Assembly (NCBI RefSeq): GCF_965230735.1
Contig: NZ_OZ246016.1
Span: forward strand, 3,720,001-3,784,000
Reading direction: 5' to 3'
From: Motiliproteus sp965230735
Lineage (GTDB): Bacteria > Pseudomonadota > Gammaproteobacteria > Pseudomonadales > Balneatricaceae
DNA: 64,000 nt
Made by a program: the position numbers and the translations under genes. Positions 32,275 to 41,900 of the stretch are shown here, piece by piece. Below the pieces are notes generated by a model. It had not been told where the DNA came from and made no database searches. It worked only from the letters and a program-made list of their open reading frames with translations. The first letter of the stretch is position 1. The number at the start of each line of letters is the position of its first letter.

Positions 32275-34425
32275 ATGACTGCCACCCTTCAGGTCGTATC
32301 ACCTAAAGAGCAAGAAATTCCCTACCAAGACGCCTCGCTGGATATCTGGGACTCCAAATATCGCCTCAAAGCCAAAGATGGCCATGTACTGGATCAGGAC
32401 ATGGACGCCACCTTCCGTCGCGTCGCCAAGGCCCTGGCCGAAGTTGAGAAAGGCAAGAAGAACCAGCAGAAGTGGGAAGAGGAGTTTCTGTGGGCTCTGC
32501 GTCGTGGCGCGGTCCCGGCCGGTCGTGTGATGTCCAACGCCGGTGCCCAGGAGCACAAGCCGGCCACCTCCACCATCAACTGCACCGTGTCCGGCACCAT
32601 CCATGACTCCATGGACGATATTCTGGGTAAGAACCTGGAAGCAGGTCTGACTCTGAAAGCCGGTTGCGGTATCGGTTACGAATTCTCCACCCTGCGTCCG
32701 AAGAACGCCTACGTCTCCGGTGCCGGCGCCTACACCTCCGGTCCGCTGTCGTTCATGGATATCTTCGACAAGATGTGTTTCACCGTCTCCTCCGCCGGTG
32801 GCCGCCGTGGCGCCCAGATGGCGACCTTCGACATCGGTCACCCGGACGTGGTCGATTTCATCCGTGCCAAGCGTGAAGACGGTCGTCTGCGTCAGTTCAA
32901 CCTGTCGCTGCTGATCACCGACGAGTTCATCCAGGCGGTCAAGAACGACGCCGACTGGCAGCTGGCCTTCCCGATGACCCACAAAGAGGTCGAGCGTGAC
33001 GGCATCGATCTGGACGACGCCGAGCAGGTGATCTGGCGCGAGTGGCCCACCAAGGACAACTACGTCACTAACGATTCCGGTCTGGTGGCCTGCCGTATCA
33101 CCAAGACCATCCGTGCGCAGCAGCTGTGGAACGTCATCATGACCTCCACCTACGACTTCGCCGAGCCGGGCTTCATCCTGATCGACAAGGTCAACGAACA
33201 GAACAACAACTGGTTCTGCGAAAACATCCGCGCCACCAACCCCTGTGGCGAACAGCCGCTGCCCCCATACGGCAGCTGTCTGCTGGGCTCGGTCAACCTG
33301 ACCCGCTTCGTGGTCGAGCCGTTCACCGACAAGGCTCGTTTCGACTGGGAAGGCTTCCGCAAGACCGTTTCCATCTTCACTCGGATGCTCGACAACGTGG
33401 TCGAGATCAACGGCCTGCCGCTGCCGCAGCAGCGTCACGAGATCGAGACCAAGCGTCGTCACGGCATGGGCTACCTGGGCCTGGGCTCCACCGTCACCAT
33501 GATGCAGATGCAGTACGGCGACGAAGCCTCCGTGGCCTTCGCCGAAGAGGTGACCAAAGAGCTGGCGCTGACCGGCTGGCGCACCGGCCTTGAACTGGCC
33601 GAAGAGAAAGGTCCGGCGCCGATCATGAACGAAGAGTTCGAAGTCACCGGTGAGATGCTGCGTAAGCGCCCGGAGATGGCCGAAGACGGCTACAAGGTTG
33701 GCGACAAGGTCACCGGCAAGGTGCTGCACGCCAAATACAGCCGCTACATGCAGAAAGTCGCCGAGGTCGATCCCGAGCTGGCGGCCGCGCTGGCCGAGAA
33801 GGGCTGTCGTTTCACCCATCACAGCTCCATCGCCCCCACCGGCACCATCTCGCTGTCGGTCGGCAACAACGCCAGTAACGGTATCGAGCCGAGCTTCGCC
33901 CACCACTACTCGCGCAACATCATCCGTGAAGGCAAGAAGACTAAAGAGAAGGTCGACGTGTTCTCCTACGAGCTGCTGGCCTACCGCGAGCTGATCAACG
34001 AAAACGCGATGCCCTACTCCGATGACCCGGCCCAGCAGCTGCCGGACTACTTCATCACCGCCGAGGACATCACCCCGCAGCAGCACGTCGACATCCAGGC
34101 CGCGGCGCAGAAGTGGATCGACTCGTCGATCTCCAAGACCGCCAACGTCCCGACCGACTACCCCTACGATGACTTCAAGAGCATCTACCTGTACGCCTAC
34201 GACCAGGGTCTGAAGGGCTGCACCACCTTCCGCTTCAACCCGGAAGCGTTCCAGGGGGTACTGGTCAAAGAGCAGGATCTGGAAAACACCACCTACCAGT
34301 TCACTCTGGAAGATGGCAGCACCGTCGAGTTCAAGGGTAACGAAGAGGTCGAGTACGACGGCGAGATTCACACCGCCGCCAACCTGTTCGACGCCCTCAA
34401 AGAAGGCTACTACGGCAAGTTCTAA
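32275..34425 (+). CDS. nrdJa: Adenosylcobalamin-dependent ribonucleotide reductase, large part
   Basis: A 716-residue catalytic chain of class II ribonucleotide reductase, which makes deoxynucleotides with adenosylcobalamin as radical source and so works with or without oxygen. The N-x-C-x-E active-site motif is Asn322-Pro-Cys324-Gly-Glu326, with Cys324 the thiyl-radical residue. Cys335 (GSCLLGSVN) and Cys103/Cys131 in the N-terminal part are candidate redox partners. The nucleotide-binding signature TGTISLSVGNNASNGIEPSF is near the C-terminal third. The chain stops where single-chain NrdJ proteins continue; the rest is the next gene, as in Pseudomonas nrdJa/nrdJb. The cob genes earlier in the window would help supply the cofactor. 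Confidence 0.95.
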   Translation: MTATLQVVSPKEQEIPYQDASLDIWDSKYRLKAKDGHVLDQDMDATFRRVAKALAEVEKGKKNQQKWEEEFLWALRRGAVPAGRVMSNAGAQEHKPATSTINCTVSGTIHDSMDDILGKNLEAGLTLKAGCGIGYEFSTLRPKNAYVSGAGAYTSGPLSFMDIFDKMCFTVSSAGGRRGAQMATFDIGHPDVVDFIRAKREDGRLRQFNLSLLITDEFIQAVKNDADWQLAFPMTHKEVERDGIDLDDAEQVIWREWPTKDNYVTNDSGLVACRITKTIRAQQLWNVIMTSTYDFAEPGFILIDKVNEQNNNWFCENIRATNPCGEQPLPPYGSCLLGSVNLTRFVVEPFTDKARFDWEGFRKTVSIFTRMLDNVVEINGLPLPQQRHEIETKRRHGMGYLGLGSTVTMMQMQYGDEASVAFAEEVTKELALTGWRTGLELAEEKGPAPIMNEEFEVTGEMLRKRPEMAEDGYKVGDKVTGKVLHAKYSRYMQKVAEVDPELAAALAEKGCRFTHHSSIAPTGTISLSVGNNASNGIEPSFAHHYSRNIIREGKKTKEKVDVFSYELLAYRELINENAMPYSDDPAQQLPDYFITAEDITPQQHVDIQAAAQKWIDSSISKTANVPTDYPYDDFKSIYLYAYDQGLKGCTTFRFNPEAFQGVLVKEQDLENTTYQFTLEDGSTVEFKGNEEVEYDGEIHTAANLFDALKEGYYGKF

Positions 34426-34517
34426 CCAACACCGTTACAAAACGCCGTTACAACAAGACACCGGCGCGCTGAGACACAAATACCAGCGCGCCCGACGGAC
34501 AACGACAGGAAAACACC

Positions 34518-35258
34518 ATGTCAGCGAACAAAATCGATAAGAAGATCACCGGCTTCAAGGTGGTCAGCGCCGAAGAGAAAGCGCAACAGGCCGAGAAAGC
34601 CGCCGAGCAGGCCAAGCAATCCCTGGAGCGGGTCCACGAAGACCTGGCCCGTCCCGAGTTTCTGATGGGCTCCACCTACAAGATCAAGACCCCGATGTCC
34701 GAGCACGCGCTCTACATCACCATCAACGACATCGTTTTGAACCAGGGCACCGAGCACGAACAGCGCCACCCCTACGAGATGTTCATCAACTCGAAGAACA
34801 TGGAGCAGTTCCAGTGGATCGTCGCCCTGACCCGGGTTATCTCGGCGGTCTTCCGTAAGGGTGGTGACATCAACTTTATGGTCGAAGAGCTCAAGGCCGT
34901 ATTCGACCCCAAAGGTGGTTACTTCAAGAAGGGCGGTAAGTTCATGCCCTCGCTGGTGGCCGAGATCGGTGAAGCGATCGAACAGCACCTCAAGCATATC
35001 GGTCTGATCGAGAGCGACGAGCTGGACGAGCACCAGAAGGCCCTGATCGCCAGCAAGCGTGCCGAGTACGAAGCCAAGAAGACCGAAGCCGCGGCCGCCG
35101 CAGCGTCCGACGCCGTCAACGACGCTTCTGCTGGTGCCAGCAGCTCAGCGGAATTCCCGCCGGATGCGCAGCTGTGCGGCAAGTGTAATGTGAAGGCCGC
35201 AATCCTGATGGATGGGTGTTATACCTGTCTGAATTGTGGTGATTCTAAGTGTGGCTAA
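34518..35258 (+). CDS. nrdJb: Class II ribonucleotide reductase, C-terminal accessory part
   Basis: A 246-residue protein corresponding to the C-terminal end of class II reductase. A helical N-terminus with Glu/Ala-rich heptads precedes a domain containing STYKIKTPMSEHALYITIND. An Ala/Glu linker and a cysteine-rich tail (LCGKC ... CYTCLNCGDSKCG, Cys234-Cys245) follow. That tail is the swinging dithiol and metal-binding end that re-reduces the active site. It lies 92 bases after nrdJa and is followed by a terminator. Confidence 0.93.
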   Translation: MSANKIDKKITGFKVVSAEEKAQQAEKAAEQAKQSLERVHEDLARPEFLMGSTYKIKTPMSEHALYITINDIVLNQGTEHEQRHPYEMFINSKNMEQFQWIVALTRVISAVFRKGGDINFMVEELKAVFDPKGGYFKKGGKFMPSLVAEIGEAIEQHLKHIGLIESDELDEHQKALIASKRAEYEAKKTEAAAAAASDAVNDASAGASSSAEFPPDAQLCGKCNVKAAILMDGCYTCLNCGDSKCG

Positions 35259-35284
35259 TGATTAGCCTTCTTAGTTGAGATTTG

Positions 35285-35320
35285 AAAGCCGAAGTATGGA
35301 TTGCCCCGCTTCGGCTTTTT
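35285..35320 (+). terminator. Rho-independent terminator after nrdJb
   Basis: AAAGCCGAAG (35285-35294) pairs with CTTCGGCTTT (35309-35318) around a 14-base loop, followed by T residues. Confidence 0.8.
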
Positions 35321-35363
35321 ACTTCTCTAAGTAGTAAATATAACTTCTTATTTCACATTAGCT

Positions 35364-36041
35364 ATGGAAACAAAACTTAAAAACAAAATACAGTGCATTT
35401 TATCTGAGATTGGAAAAACTAATACAATAAACTACCAATCCTTAACACCTTTAATAAAATATACTAGAGAATTACTAGAGTTTACGCAGAATAAAAAGCG
35501 GTTTTCAACACTAAATTTTTATTGCAACTGGTTTTTACATACTCGTTTAAGCCAAGGTGTATGGCTAGCTAAGTTTTTTGAGTCTATTAATGATACCTAT
35601 CATGACGAGAAGGCACGAAGTGATAACAATTACTTTCTATCCCAAGTTACAAGCAAAATAGCATTTGATTTACTACGATATGAGCTGGACCACCTATTCG
35701 ATGAATCTGATATTGAATCAAAAATAATTCAGGATGATCGTTTCTGGTATGCTTTCTTATCTATATTAACTGATGATTTGATAGACAAGAAACTTACATT
35801 TCCTTTGGACAAAGGTAGTAAAAAGACCAAACAACGAATTCAGACAAAAAATAACAGATTAAGTCGCCCTGTATTCCCAGAAGAGTTTTATTTTTCTAAT
35901 GATGAAAATAACAAAGTTAAATGGAATATAGTATTCAGCGGCTCAGAAAATTTTTTCCCAAACGGTTTTCATCTAGTTGGAGAAGCATCTCATAACCTAA
36001 ATGTAAGCATCGCTGACAACGTTATAAGTTATAGAGAATAA
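35364..36041 (+). CDS. AT-rich hypothetical protein, 225 aa
   Basis: I do not recognise the family. The protein is soluble, with many Asn, Lys and Phe residues. It has a helical N-terminal half (about 1-130, with FWYAFLSILTDDLIDKKLTF after it) and a more polar C-terminal half ending in IVFSGSENFFPNGFHLVGEA. The gene is strikingly AT-rich beside the GC-rich nrdJ genes, and a block of repeats begins only 40 bases downstream. Both point to recent horizontal acquisition. No toxin, nuclease or phage motif can be named. Confidence 0.65.
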   Translation: METKLKNKIQCILSEIGKTNTINYQSLTPLIKYTRELLEFTQNKKRFSTLNFYCNWFLHTRLSQGVWLAKFFESINDTYHDEKARSDNNYFLSQVTSKIAFDLLRYELDHLFDESDIESKIIQDDRFWYAFLSILTDDLIDKKLTFPLDKGSKKTKQRIQTKNNRLSRPVFPEEFYFSNDENNKVKWNIVFSGSENFFPNGFHLVGEASHNLNVSIADNVISYRE

Positions 36042-36081
36042 TTTACTCTCTCTGAATTAATGAAAGTCTAGGTAGTTCTGC

Positions 36082-36316
36082 TTGCGCCCACCCGGGCGCA
36101 TTCCTTTTGTCGGCAAACAAAAGGAATCAAAAATTGCTTGCCCGATGACTTGTCGGCTTCGCCGATACCCTGCGCGTTGACTTCGGAAATGGGCACCGAT
36201 TGAACTCGGCCTGCGGCCTCAGACAGTAATCGGCGCTGATCCATTTCCAAAGCCAATGCTCGGCTACGTCAAGGGCGGTTGAGACCGTGCCAGCCGAAAC
36301 TCCGACGTATCAGAAC
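36082..36316 (+). repeat. Long hairpin-rich repeat, family A copy 1
   Basis: About 235 bases. It begins TTGCGCCCACCCGGGCGC (a GCGCCC/GGGCGC hairpin). Next comes a perfect 11-base-pair stem ATTCCTTTTGT/ACAAAAGGAAT, then conserved segments around CCCGATGACTTG and CTCGGCCTGCGGCCTCAGAC, ending near TCCGACGTATCAGAAC. Two more copies follow at 36375 and 36951. It has no convincing coding frame. Confidence 0.85.
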
Positions 36317-36374
36317 GGACAAAGCCGGGACAGATTTATTTATCCTGATTTACTAAGTTGCCGTATATCTCCCT

Positions 36375-36608
36375 TTGCGCCCACCCGGGCGCATTCCTTT
36401 TGTCAGCAAACAAAAGGAATCAAAAGTTGCTTTGCCCGATGACTTGGCCCTTCGGGCTACCCTGCGCGTTGTCTTTGCAAATGGGCACCGATTGAACTCG
36501 GCCTGCGGCCTCAGACAGTAATCGGTGCTGATCCATTTCCAAAGCCAATGCTCGGCTGCGTCAAGGGCGGTTGATTCCGTGCCAGCCGAAACTCCGACGT
36601 ATCAGAAC
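36375..36608 (+). repeat. Long hairpin-rich repeat, family A copy 2
   Basis: About 234 bases, nearly identical to copy 1 including both hairpins; a few substitutions lie in the stem loop and in the segment after GATGACTTG. It is followed directly by a family B repeat. The 50 bases before it (with GGGACAGATTTATTTATCCT) are also repeated before copy 3. Confidence 0.85.
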
Positions 36609-36618
36609 AAACGCCAAC

Positions 36619-36836
36619 TTCCCCTTTGCGCCGGTGAGCATTGAGCTGGCCGATGGATCAGCGTAGACGGCTGTTTGAGGGAGCGCAGCGAGCGAGTTTC
36701 CGTCGTAGCCCATCGGGCAGTTCAACGCGCAACGAAGTCGGCGTAGCCGACCAAGCAACGGGGCGCGCTTTCTTTGGTTCTGTTTCTTTGCCGCGTGGCA
36801 AAGAAATGAACGCGCTCGGCAAGAGCGCAATAAAAG
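36619..36836 (+). repeat. Long hairpin-rich repeat, family B copy 1
   Basis: About 218 bases containing CGCGCAACGAAGTCGG and GGGGCGCGCTTTCTTTGG. A perfect 10-base-pair stem TTTCTTTGCC/GGCAAAGAAA is followed by GAACGCGCTCGG. The open frames across it in several phases are typical artefacts of this repeat class. Confidence 0.8.
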
Positions 36837-36950
36837 CCTCAAGGCGTGCAGCAAACCAGAACAAACTCCCCTCCTCTCTCTGCACAATGAAAATGGAACA
36901 CAATGAAAACGGGACAGATTTATTTATCCTGAGTTTCTAGGTATCTCCTT

Positions 36951-37169
36951 TTGCGTCCACCCGGGCGCATCCCTTTTGTCAGCAAACAAAAGGAATCAAA
37001 AGTTGCTTGCCCGATGACTTGTCGGCTTCGCCGATACCCTGCGCGTTGTCTTCGGAAATGGGCACCGATTTAACTCGGCCTTCGTCCTCAAACAGTAATC
37101 GGTGCTGATCCATTTCCAAAGCCAATGCTCGGCTGCGTCAAGGGCGGTTTAGACCGTGCCAGCCGAAAC
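36951..37169 (+). repeat. Long hairpin-rich repeat, family A copy 3
   Basis: About 219 bases, the most diverged copy. The GCGCCC arm is altered to GCGTCC, but the 11-base-pair stem is intact. It is preceded by the shared GGGACAGATTTATTTATCCT segment and followed by a family B copy, repeating the A-B order seen at 36375-36836. Confidence 0.82.
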
Positions 37170-37220
37170 AACTCTGTTTTCCTTTCTCACTTAACACCGC
37201 AACTTCAGTACAAACTCCCC

Positions 37221-37440
37221 TTCCCCCTTTGCGAAGGTGAGCATTGCAGCCTGGCAATGGAGAAAAGCGATTGATGTTTGAGAGAGCGAAGCGAACGAGT
37301 TCCAATCGCGGCCATTGCCAGGCGAAACGCGCAACGAAGTCGGCAACGCCGACCAAGCAGTGGGGCGCGCTTTCTTTGGTTCCGTTTCTTTGCCGCGTGG
37401 CAAAGAAATGAACGCGCTCGGGAGAGCGCAACAAAAGCCA
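37221..37440 (+). repeat. Long hairpin-rich repeat, family B copy 2
   Basis: About 220 bases, with the same CGCGCAACGAAGTCGG, GGGGCGCGCTTTCTTTGG and 10-base-pair stem as the copy at 36619. It lies 175 bases before the TerB-like gene. Confidence 0.8.
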
Positions 37441-37614
37441 TCAGCCAACACGTTAAGTCAGGTCAACACCAACCTATACCAACCAGAAACCCGGAACAGA
37501 TTGATCCGTCTGCAGGTCATAACACCTATAGCATCGGCTGTCCGTTCTAGCCCCACACGCCATCGAACGACCCTGTGTACACTAAATCCAACAATAACCA
37601 GCCAGATTCGCCCT

Positions 37615-38079
37615 ATGATTGAGCAAATATCCAAGTTCTTCAGTAACTGCTTTGAGATCAGCGACGACGAGGCTCCAGCCGACAACGAGCGTTCGCTCCA
37701 ACTGGCAACGGCAGCCTTGCTGATAGAAGTGTCACGGGCAGATTTCAGTGTCGATGACACCGAACGACAGGCGGTAATTGAGTTACTGGACAGCCAGTTC
37801 GAACTGACCAAACCAGAACTGGAAAAGCTGATCGAACTGGCCGAGCAGGAAGCCGACCAAGCCACCTCGCTGTATCAATTCACCCGGCTGATCAATGATG
37901 CCTTCAGTGCCGAGCAGAAACGGCTGTTGGTGCTCAATTTATGGAAGGTCGCGCTCGCCGATGGCTATATCGACAAACACGAAGATCATCTGATTCGTAA
38001 AGTCGCCGATCTGATCCATGTTTCTCACCGGGACTTTATCCGAACCAAACTCACCCTGACGGAGAATTCTGATCCCTAG
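37615..38079 (+). CDS. TerB-like (tellurite-resistance B family) protein
   Basis: A 154-residue all-helical protein of the TerB/DjlA-N type. The core is LQLATAALLIEVSRADFSVD, then FTRLINDAFSAEQKRLLVLN and LWKVALADGYIDKHEDHLIR. The paired acidic turns (RADFSVDDTE and ADGYIDKHED) are the metal-binding-like loops of the family. I start at MIEQISKFFSN; the open frame before it runs through repeat DNA. Stand-alone TerB proteins like this are common and not proof of tellurite resistance. Confidence 0.85.
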   Translation: MIEQISKFFSNCFEISDDEAPADNERSLQLATAALLIEVSRADFSVDDTERQAVIELLDSQFELTKPELEKLIELAEQEADQATSLYQFTRLINDAFSAEQKRLLVLNLWKVALADGYIDKHEDHLIRKVADLIHVSHRDFIRTKLTLTENSDP

Positions 38080-38086
38080 TCAGCGA

Positions 38087-38725
38087 TCAGCCCTCATCAC
38101 GCGGATGGAAACGGATGGCTGAGAACCAGGCGGTTCCCTGACTTCCCGTGTTATCGCCATCAACCATTACGGCATAGCCATCCAGTTCCGCAACGTCCTC
38201 GCCAAAGTACTGTTTAAAGTCCTCGACCAGATCTCGTTTCAGCGCCACCCAGGACCCCACCCGCGCATCCCCGGCATCGACTGCGACCATATGAGATTGT
38301 TCGGTATAGGGGCTTGGCCAGTGATCGCCTTTCACTCCACTGGAGGACCAGACGTAATTGATGGCCAGGGTTTGCCAGGGCAACCAGCCATTCCGAACTA
38401 CCACATAAATCCGAGCAGGATAATCATCCCCTTCTCGAGATTTCTCGCTGATGCCATGGCGGTAGATATCGTTGATTTTCCAGCGCCAGCTGACGACGGG
38501 GGTCTTTTGGAGGTCTATCTGCTGCCGTCGATAGAGCAACGACGCGGTACCCTTTGCCTCGCCCTTGATAACCTCGACGCCATCCTGCTCGGTGATGGTA
38601 TAACGGGTATTGCCGACGAATGACTCCTCCTCCCACCGGGGCGCCTCCGGCGCCGCACTAACCTGCACCACCAAGATGATCTGCAGAAATACTGGGATGA
38701 ACCCTCTGATACGAACAGGCCTCAT
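38087..38725 (-). CDS. DUF3047 periplasmic protein
   Basis: A 212-residue exported protein of the DUF3047 family. I start at MRPVRIRGFIPVFLQIILVV because an AGAGGTAA ribosome-binding site precedes it and it gives a signal peptide (cleavage near VSAA). The family segments are VSWRWKIND, DYPARIYVVVRNG, INYVWSSSGVKGDHWPSPY and YAVMVDGDNTGSQGTAWF. The fold is probably a beta-sandwich. Function is unknown. It converges on the TerB-like gene. Confidence 0.87.
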   Translation of the reverse strand: MRPVRIRGFIPVFLQIILVVQVSAAPEAPRWEEESFVGNTRYTITEQDGVEVIKGEAKGTASLLYRRQQIDLQKTPVVSWRWKINDIYRHGISEKSREGDDYPARIYVVVRNGWLPWQTLAINYVWSSSGVKGDHWPSPYTEQSHMVAVDAGDARVGSWVALKRDLVEDFKQYFGEDVAELDGYAVMVDGDNTGSQGTAWFSAIRFHPRDEG

Positions 38726-38982
38726 TCTGTTACCTCTAAATAGCATCGCGCCCGGCAAGAACGCCACACAAACCATCATTATTCGCCCTCGTTTGGACAT
38801 AGATGGTCATGAAGCGGTGCGGTGGGGTGCACTGACGCTCGGCAAAACGGCGATCCACTTCGAAATGTCGGACCGCCCGAACCGCAAAAACTGATAGTAC
38901 AGTCGGCCGCAGTTGGGACAGAGATTCGACGGACTCCAGTTATATAGTTCGCTGACAGGGCCTGTCGTTCGAGCGAGGCGCA

Positions 38983-41900
38983 TTAGATTTCCTGACGATA
39001 GGTGTCTATCCAGTCGCTAACCCGTTCGAACTGCTGCTGGAGCCGTTCAATATCCTGCGCAGGCAATTCGAGACCTTGTTTTCCAGCCTGCTCCAAGGTA
39101 AAGCTGATATCCGCCAAACCGTTGGCACCGACCATACGAGCCGACGACTTGAGTTTATGGGCTTGTGCAGCCACCTCTTCCAGATCACTCCTAGCCTGAG
39201 CTACGCTGATGATCTCCACCAACGCCCCCCCGGATTTTAGGAAGTCCTCGTAAAACTCAAGCAACAGCTCCGGCTCGTCACTACCCAATACTTCGACAAG
39301 CTGCGAAGGCTCTACCGGACATTGATCGCTATTGGTGCTCTGCTCCTGAGCATCCAAGCTCTGTTTGAGGAGTGGGCTGGGCATCCACTTGGCCAGTGTG
39401 GATTGGAGACTACTTAGCTTCATTGGTTTGGTCAGGTAGTCATCCATGCCCGCCTCCAAGCAAGACGTATCCACCCCCTTCAAGGCATCAGCAGTGATCG
39501 CAATGATAGGAATCCGCTGGCCGTCGGACTCCTGCTCGCGGATTGTCTGAGCCAACGTGTAGCCATCCATGTTTGGCATATGACAATCAGTCAGCACCAG
39601 AGCATATTTACCGCTACGCCACATCCTAAGCGCCTCAACACCATCATCTGCGAAATCGGCCACATAACCCAACATCCCCAACTGCTGATAAATAACTTTC
39701 TGGTTGATGGAGTGATCCTCAGCAACCAGAATCAGCTGGCCTGCTTGCTGTGCCTCGTCGACACTCATCAACGTTAAGGCTGTATCCGCCGTAATGAGTG
39801 AATCGACGGGCTTAGTGGACTCCCAACCCAGACTGGCAGCTACGGCATTGAGTAACTGGCTGCGGCGGGCCATGTTCAGGTCCAGCGTCGTGCCATCGTC
39901 TCCGTCAGAGCGAGGATGACGGCGATTACCGCGCTGGAGCATGACGAAGCGCAATGGACCGATATCACCGGCTTGACGCAGTTGATCGCGCAACCCCTTG
40001 GCAGCGTTAGGATCACTACGGCTGTCGATCAACACCACCTGTTGCGAGCTGTCGGTGAACCAATTACGGGCCTGTTCAAGCGCCTTGGCAGACGCCGCTG
40101 TTTCGACGTCAGCGCCGGCTTGACGCAGGCATTCACTTAATAGCCAGCCGGCGCGCTCCTGATCGGTAACCAGGAGCGCTCGGACCCCTGCCAGCTCAGA
40201 AGGCTCTGGAGGATCCGGATGGTCTTTATCCCGCTCGAGGGTCAGATGGATGATGAATTGCGAGCCCTGGTCCGGGCTGCTCTGCAGCTCAATGACTCCG
40301 TCCATCAACTCCACCAGACGTTGACAGATTACCAATCCAAGCCCAGTACCTCCGAATCGTCGGGTGGTGGAGTCTTCGCCTTGAGAAAAAGCTTGAAACA
40401 GCCGGGATTTAACTTCAGGTGTCATTCCGACGCCATTATCGTGCACGCATAAACGGATATTGACGTGATCTGGATCGTAGCTTTCCATCTGGGCTAAGAT
40501 TTCCACCTGGCGCAACCGCTCCTGCACTTCGCGGGTGAACTTGATGGCATTACCCACGAAGTTGTACAGCAGCTGCTGCAGACGCACGGCATCACCTAGC
40601 AGCTTAGGTATCTGCCTATCGCAAAAGATCAGTAGATCGACCTCATTGCTGGTCGCCAACGAACGCAGCGATTCACCCACGCTGTCAACGACCTCATCCA
40701 GATATATCGGCGCACTCTCTAATTGCAGACCACCAGCCTCAATTTTGGAGAAATCCAGAATATCGTCGATTACGTGGGTAAGAATGAACGATGACTCTTG
40801 AATCGAGCGAATCATCTCCCGTTGATTGTCGTTAATACTGGTGTTGGCCAGCACATCGATCATACCCACGACGCCGTTTAACGGAGTACGGATCTCATGG
40901 CTCATGGTGGCAAGAAAAGCGGATTTAGCCCGATTGGCCTGCTCGGCCTGCTCTCTCGCGTAAATCAATTCAACCTGCTCAGACTTACGCTGGGTAATAT
41001 CCTGGCCGAAGGCAACCAGCATATTTGGCTGCTTGACCCCATTACCTTTTTGAGCGTGGTACATGATGGTTATCTCTACGTCGAGATCTCGACCATCTTG
41101 TGTCCGCAGAGTGGTTTCGAATCGGGCCCAACCACGCTCTCTGATCTGCTCCGATCGCTGTAGAAATCGAGCCTTGTCGTAGTTGGGGTCGATATCCATG
41201 ACGGACATGGTCAAGAGATCTTCGCGGCTATATCCCAGAAAACGGCAGGCCTCATCACTGACTCGTAGTAATCGAGCACTCTGGGCGTCAATCCAATACT
41301 GAGCGAAACCGGTTTGCTCCAGCGCTCTATTTGTGAGCTTGAGTACCTGATTAACCGCTTCCACCGCCTCTTTTTTACTCACCGCCTGCAGCTCCGAATT
41401 CACCCGGTCAGTAATATCCGTGTAGGTGATCAGCACTAGACGTCTATTGAGGTTAGTGATCGATGTACAGCACATACGGAGCCAGCGACTTGCATCCTGA
41501 GAGTGATACCTGTACTCGATTTCGAAGTGATCTAGTTCTCCCTGGACTAATTTCACTAGTTGTTCACAAGCCGATTGGTCCGGTATCGCCTTGCCTATTC
41601 CTCTACGCTGCAGGTAATCGATATAGTTTTTCCCCAGATACTCCCCTTCTCCTCCGAGTTCAATACCCAATGAGGATTCACGCCAGGCGCGGTTAGAGAA
41701 GATGATGTTGCCGGTGTAGTCCAGCACCGTGATCTGATCGGCGAGAGAGTCGAGTACATTTCGATTGAAATTACGTTCGCGCTGCAGCTGTGATTGGGTC
41801 TCCTTACGCTCAGTGATATCGCGGATAACTCCGGTGTAATAGGCGCCGTGATCCAAACGGAGGTTCGCAACACTCAACTCGAGCGGGAAGCAGCTTCCGT

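Noticed and set aside
32299..34371. 690-codon open frame antisense to nrdJa
   Set aside because: Follows from the strong codon bias of the GC-rich nrdJa gene on the other strand; it has no ribosome-binding site and low-complexity Val/Gly/Leu/Asp-rich protein sequence.
36082..37440. CRISPR array or integron attC sites
   Set aside because: Units are over 200 bases, not regularly spaced short repeats with unique spacers, and lack the attC core sites; no cas or integrase gene is near.
36561..37550. Several overlapping short frames encoding basic proteins (for example ones with LPRGKE)
   Set aside because: They lie wholly within the hairpin repeats, in several phases and on both strands, a known annotation artefact of this repeat class.
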